The translations under genes were made by a program, and so were the position numbers. A stretch of 5,803 nucleotides of DNA, from the NCBI GenBank assembly GCA_015065205.1, contig SVQS01000123.1, positions 1 through 5,803 of the forward strand, written 5' to 3'. How positions within the stretch are numbered: the first letter of the stretch is position 1; each line of letters begins with the position of its first letter. The notes beneath the pieces were generated by a model. That model was not told the origin of the DNA. It searched no databases and saw nothing but the letters and a program-made list of their open reading frames with translations. This DNA is from Oscillospiraceae bacterium. GTDB taxonomy: Bacteria; Bacillota; Clostridia; Oscillospirales; CAG-272. This document shows, one piece after another, positions 5,121-5,803 of this stretch.

Positions 5121-5803
5121 ATGAGCATTACTCTCAAACAAGTTTCAATTATTACAGGAAATACCGAGACCGAAATCTTTGCAGCCGAAGAATTGCAAAA
5201 GTATTTGGAAGCCAAAGGCGTTGTTGTAGGCGACAACAACTATCCCATTACCATCACCTACGATAAAACGCTTTCTCGCAATGACGGCTTCCGCGTCAGT
5301 GCCACTGCCGACGGTATGACGATTGCAGGCGGCACCGAGCACGCTATTCTCTATGGCGTTTACAAATTCCTTGAGCAATACGCTGGTGTCCGTTATTTCC
5401 TGCCCGGTCTTGAAAAGATCCCCGCAGGTGACATCACCTTCCCCGAGGGCGTCCTGATTGATTTTGCCCCCATTTTTGAATCCCGTCAAATCAACTGGAA
5501 CGCGGTTGCGCACAGTGCCGAATGGTGCACCAAGCAAGGTATTAACAACTGCGATGCCGATATGAGCGGCAAGTTTGGCGGTAAGTGGAGCTATGGCGGT
5601 CTGTTTGTACACACCCTTGGTATTTTGACCGAGACCGGCAAATGGACTGATCCCAACCCCTGCCTTTGCGACCCCGAAAATCTCAGAAAGGCTATCAAAA
5701 ACGTAAGAGCCGCACTCGAGGCAAATCCCAACACCGATATCGTTTCTGTTTCTCAAAATGACAATAACAACTACTGCAAATGCGAAAAATGCCAAGCCAT
5801 TGA
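5121..5803 (+). CDS. DUF4838-family protein without signal sequence, copy 4 (3' end outside window)
   Basis: The first 227 codons are visible and stay open to the window edge. The ATG follows a near-perfect AAAGGAGG site (5106-5113) at 7-base spacing, so the start is secure. The protein begins at once with the first strand of the core ('VSIITGNTETEIFAAEEL'), with no hydrophobic signal, lipobox, linker or extra domain, so it is predicted cytoplasmic, unlike copies 2 and 3. Residues 8-110 are GH67N/GH20b-like ('AILYGVYKFLEQYAGVRYF' at 75-93). From about 115 the presumed DUF4838 core runs with 'FVHTLGILTETG', 'PNPCL' (C181) and 'SQNDNNNYCKCEKC' (C219, C221, C224), where the window ends. The first part is shorter than in the other copies: about ten residues between the third helix and the 'SRNDGFRVSA' strand are missing. 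Its substrate is unknown; processing of imported glycan fragments would fit a cytoplasmic enzyme but is inference. Promoter shared in design with copy 2. Confidence 0.88.
   Translation, partial: MSITLKQVSIITGNTETEIFAAEELQKYLEAKGVVVGDNNYPITITYDKTLSRNDGFRVSATADGMTIAGGTEHAILYGVYKFLEQYAGVRYFLPGLEKIPAGDITFPEGVLIDFAPIFESRQINWNAVAHSAEWCTKQGINNCDADMSGKFGGKWSYGGLFVHTLGILTETGKWTDPNPCLCDPENLRKAIKNVRAALEANPNTDIVSVSQNDNNNYCKCEKCQAI

Overview
The window carries four tandem, same-strand (+) paralogues of one protein family and almost nothing else. They are the last 83 codons of copy 1, complete copies 2 and 3, and the first 227 codons of copy 4. I assign the family to DUF4838, preceded by a small N-terminal domain like that of GH67 alpha-glucuronidases (the GH67N/GH20b type). 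The assignment rests on recalled motifs: a 'GVLYGVYKFLE-YAGVRYF' signature followed by 'S-SQND----YC-C--C'. No database search was possible. The biochemical activity of the family is not known to me; a role in binding or cleaving complex glycans at the cell surface is inference from the GH67N-like domain and the exported, anchored forms.

Organism: probably an uncultured gut-type Bacillota (Clostridia-like), with moderate confidence. The sequence shows sigma-A-like promoters (TTGACT-N17-TACAAT and TGnTATGAT types), strong AAAGGAGG-type ribosome sites, intrinsic terminators, AT-rich intergenic DNA and coding DNA of moderate GC rich in CCC, GGC and CTT/CTC codons. The promoters do not have the Bacteroidetes TAnnTTTG form.

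Layout: copy 1 tail (1-254), strong terminator (290-318), promoter module A (368-433), copy 2 (487-2727), weak terminator candidate, a different promoter (2879-2907), copy 3 (2957-4918, GTG start), long hairpin terminator (4959-5005), promoter module B (5014-5079), copy 4 (5121 to the window end). Each copy therefore looks like its own transcription unit rather than part of one operon. No intergenic gap exceeds 300 bases. I saw no tRNA, rRNA, CRISPR array, insertion sequence or minus-strand gene.

How the copies relate: they share one core but differ in how it is delivered. Copy 2 has an N-terminal membrane anchor, a Pro/Thr linker and an extra beta-rich domain. Copy 3 has a lipoprotein signal and a long TTPEV-type repeat stalk. 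Copy 4 starts directly at the core with no signal. Copies 1 and 2 share a Gly/Asp/Pro tail that copy 3 lacks. Copies 2 and 4 share a promoter module with a 27-base identical element at identical spacing, while copy 3 has an unrelated promoter. The set reads as an expanding family whose location and expression have diverged. The most interesting leads are the shared promoter module and the mix of predicted cell locations.
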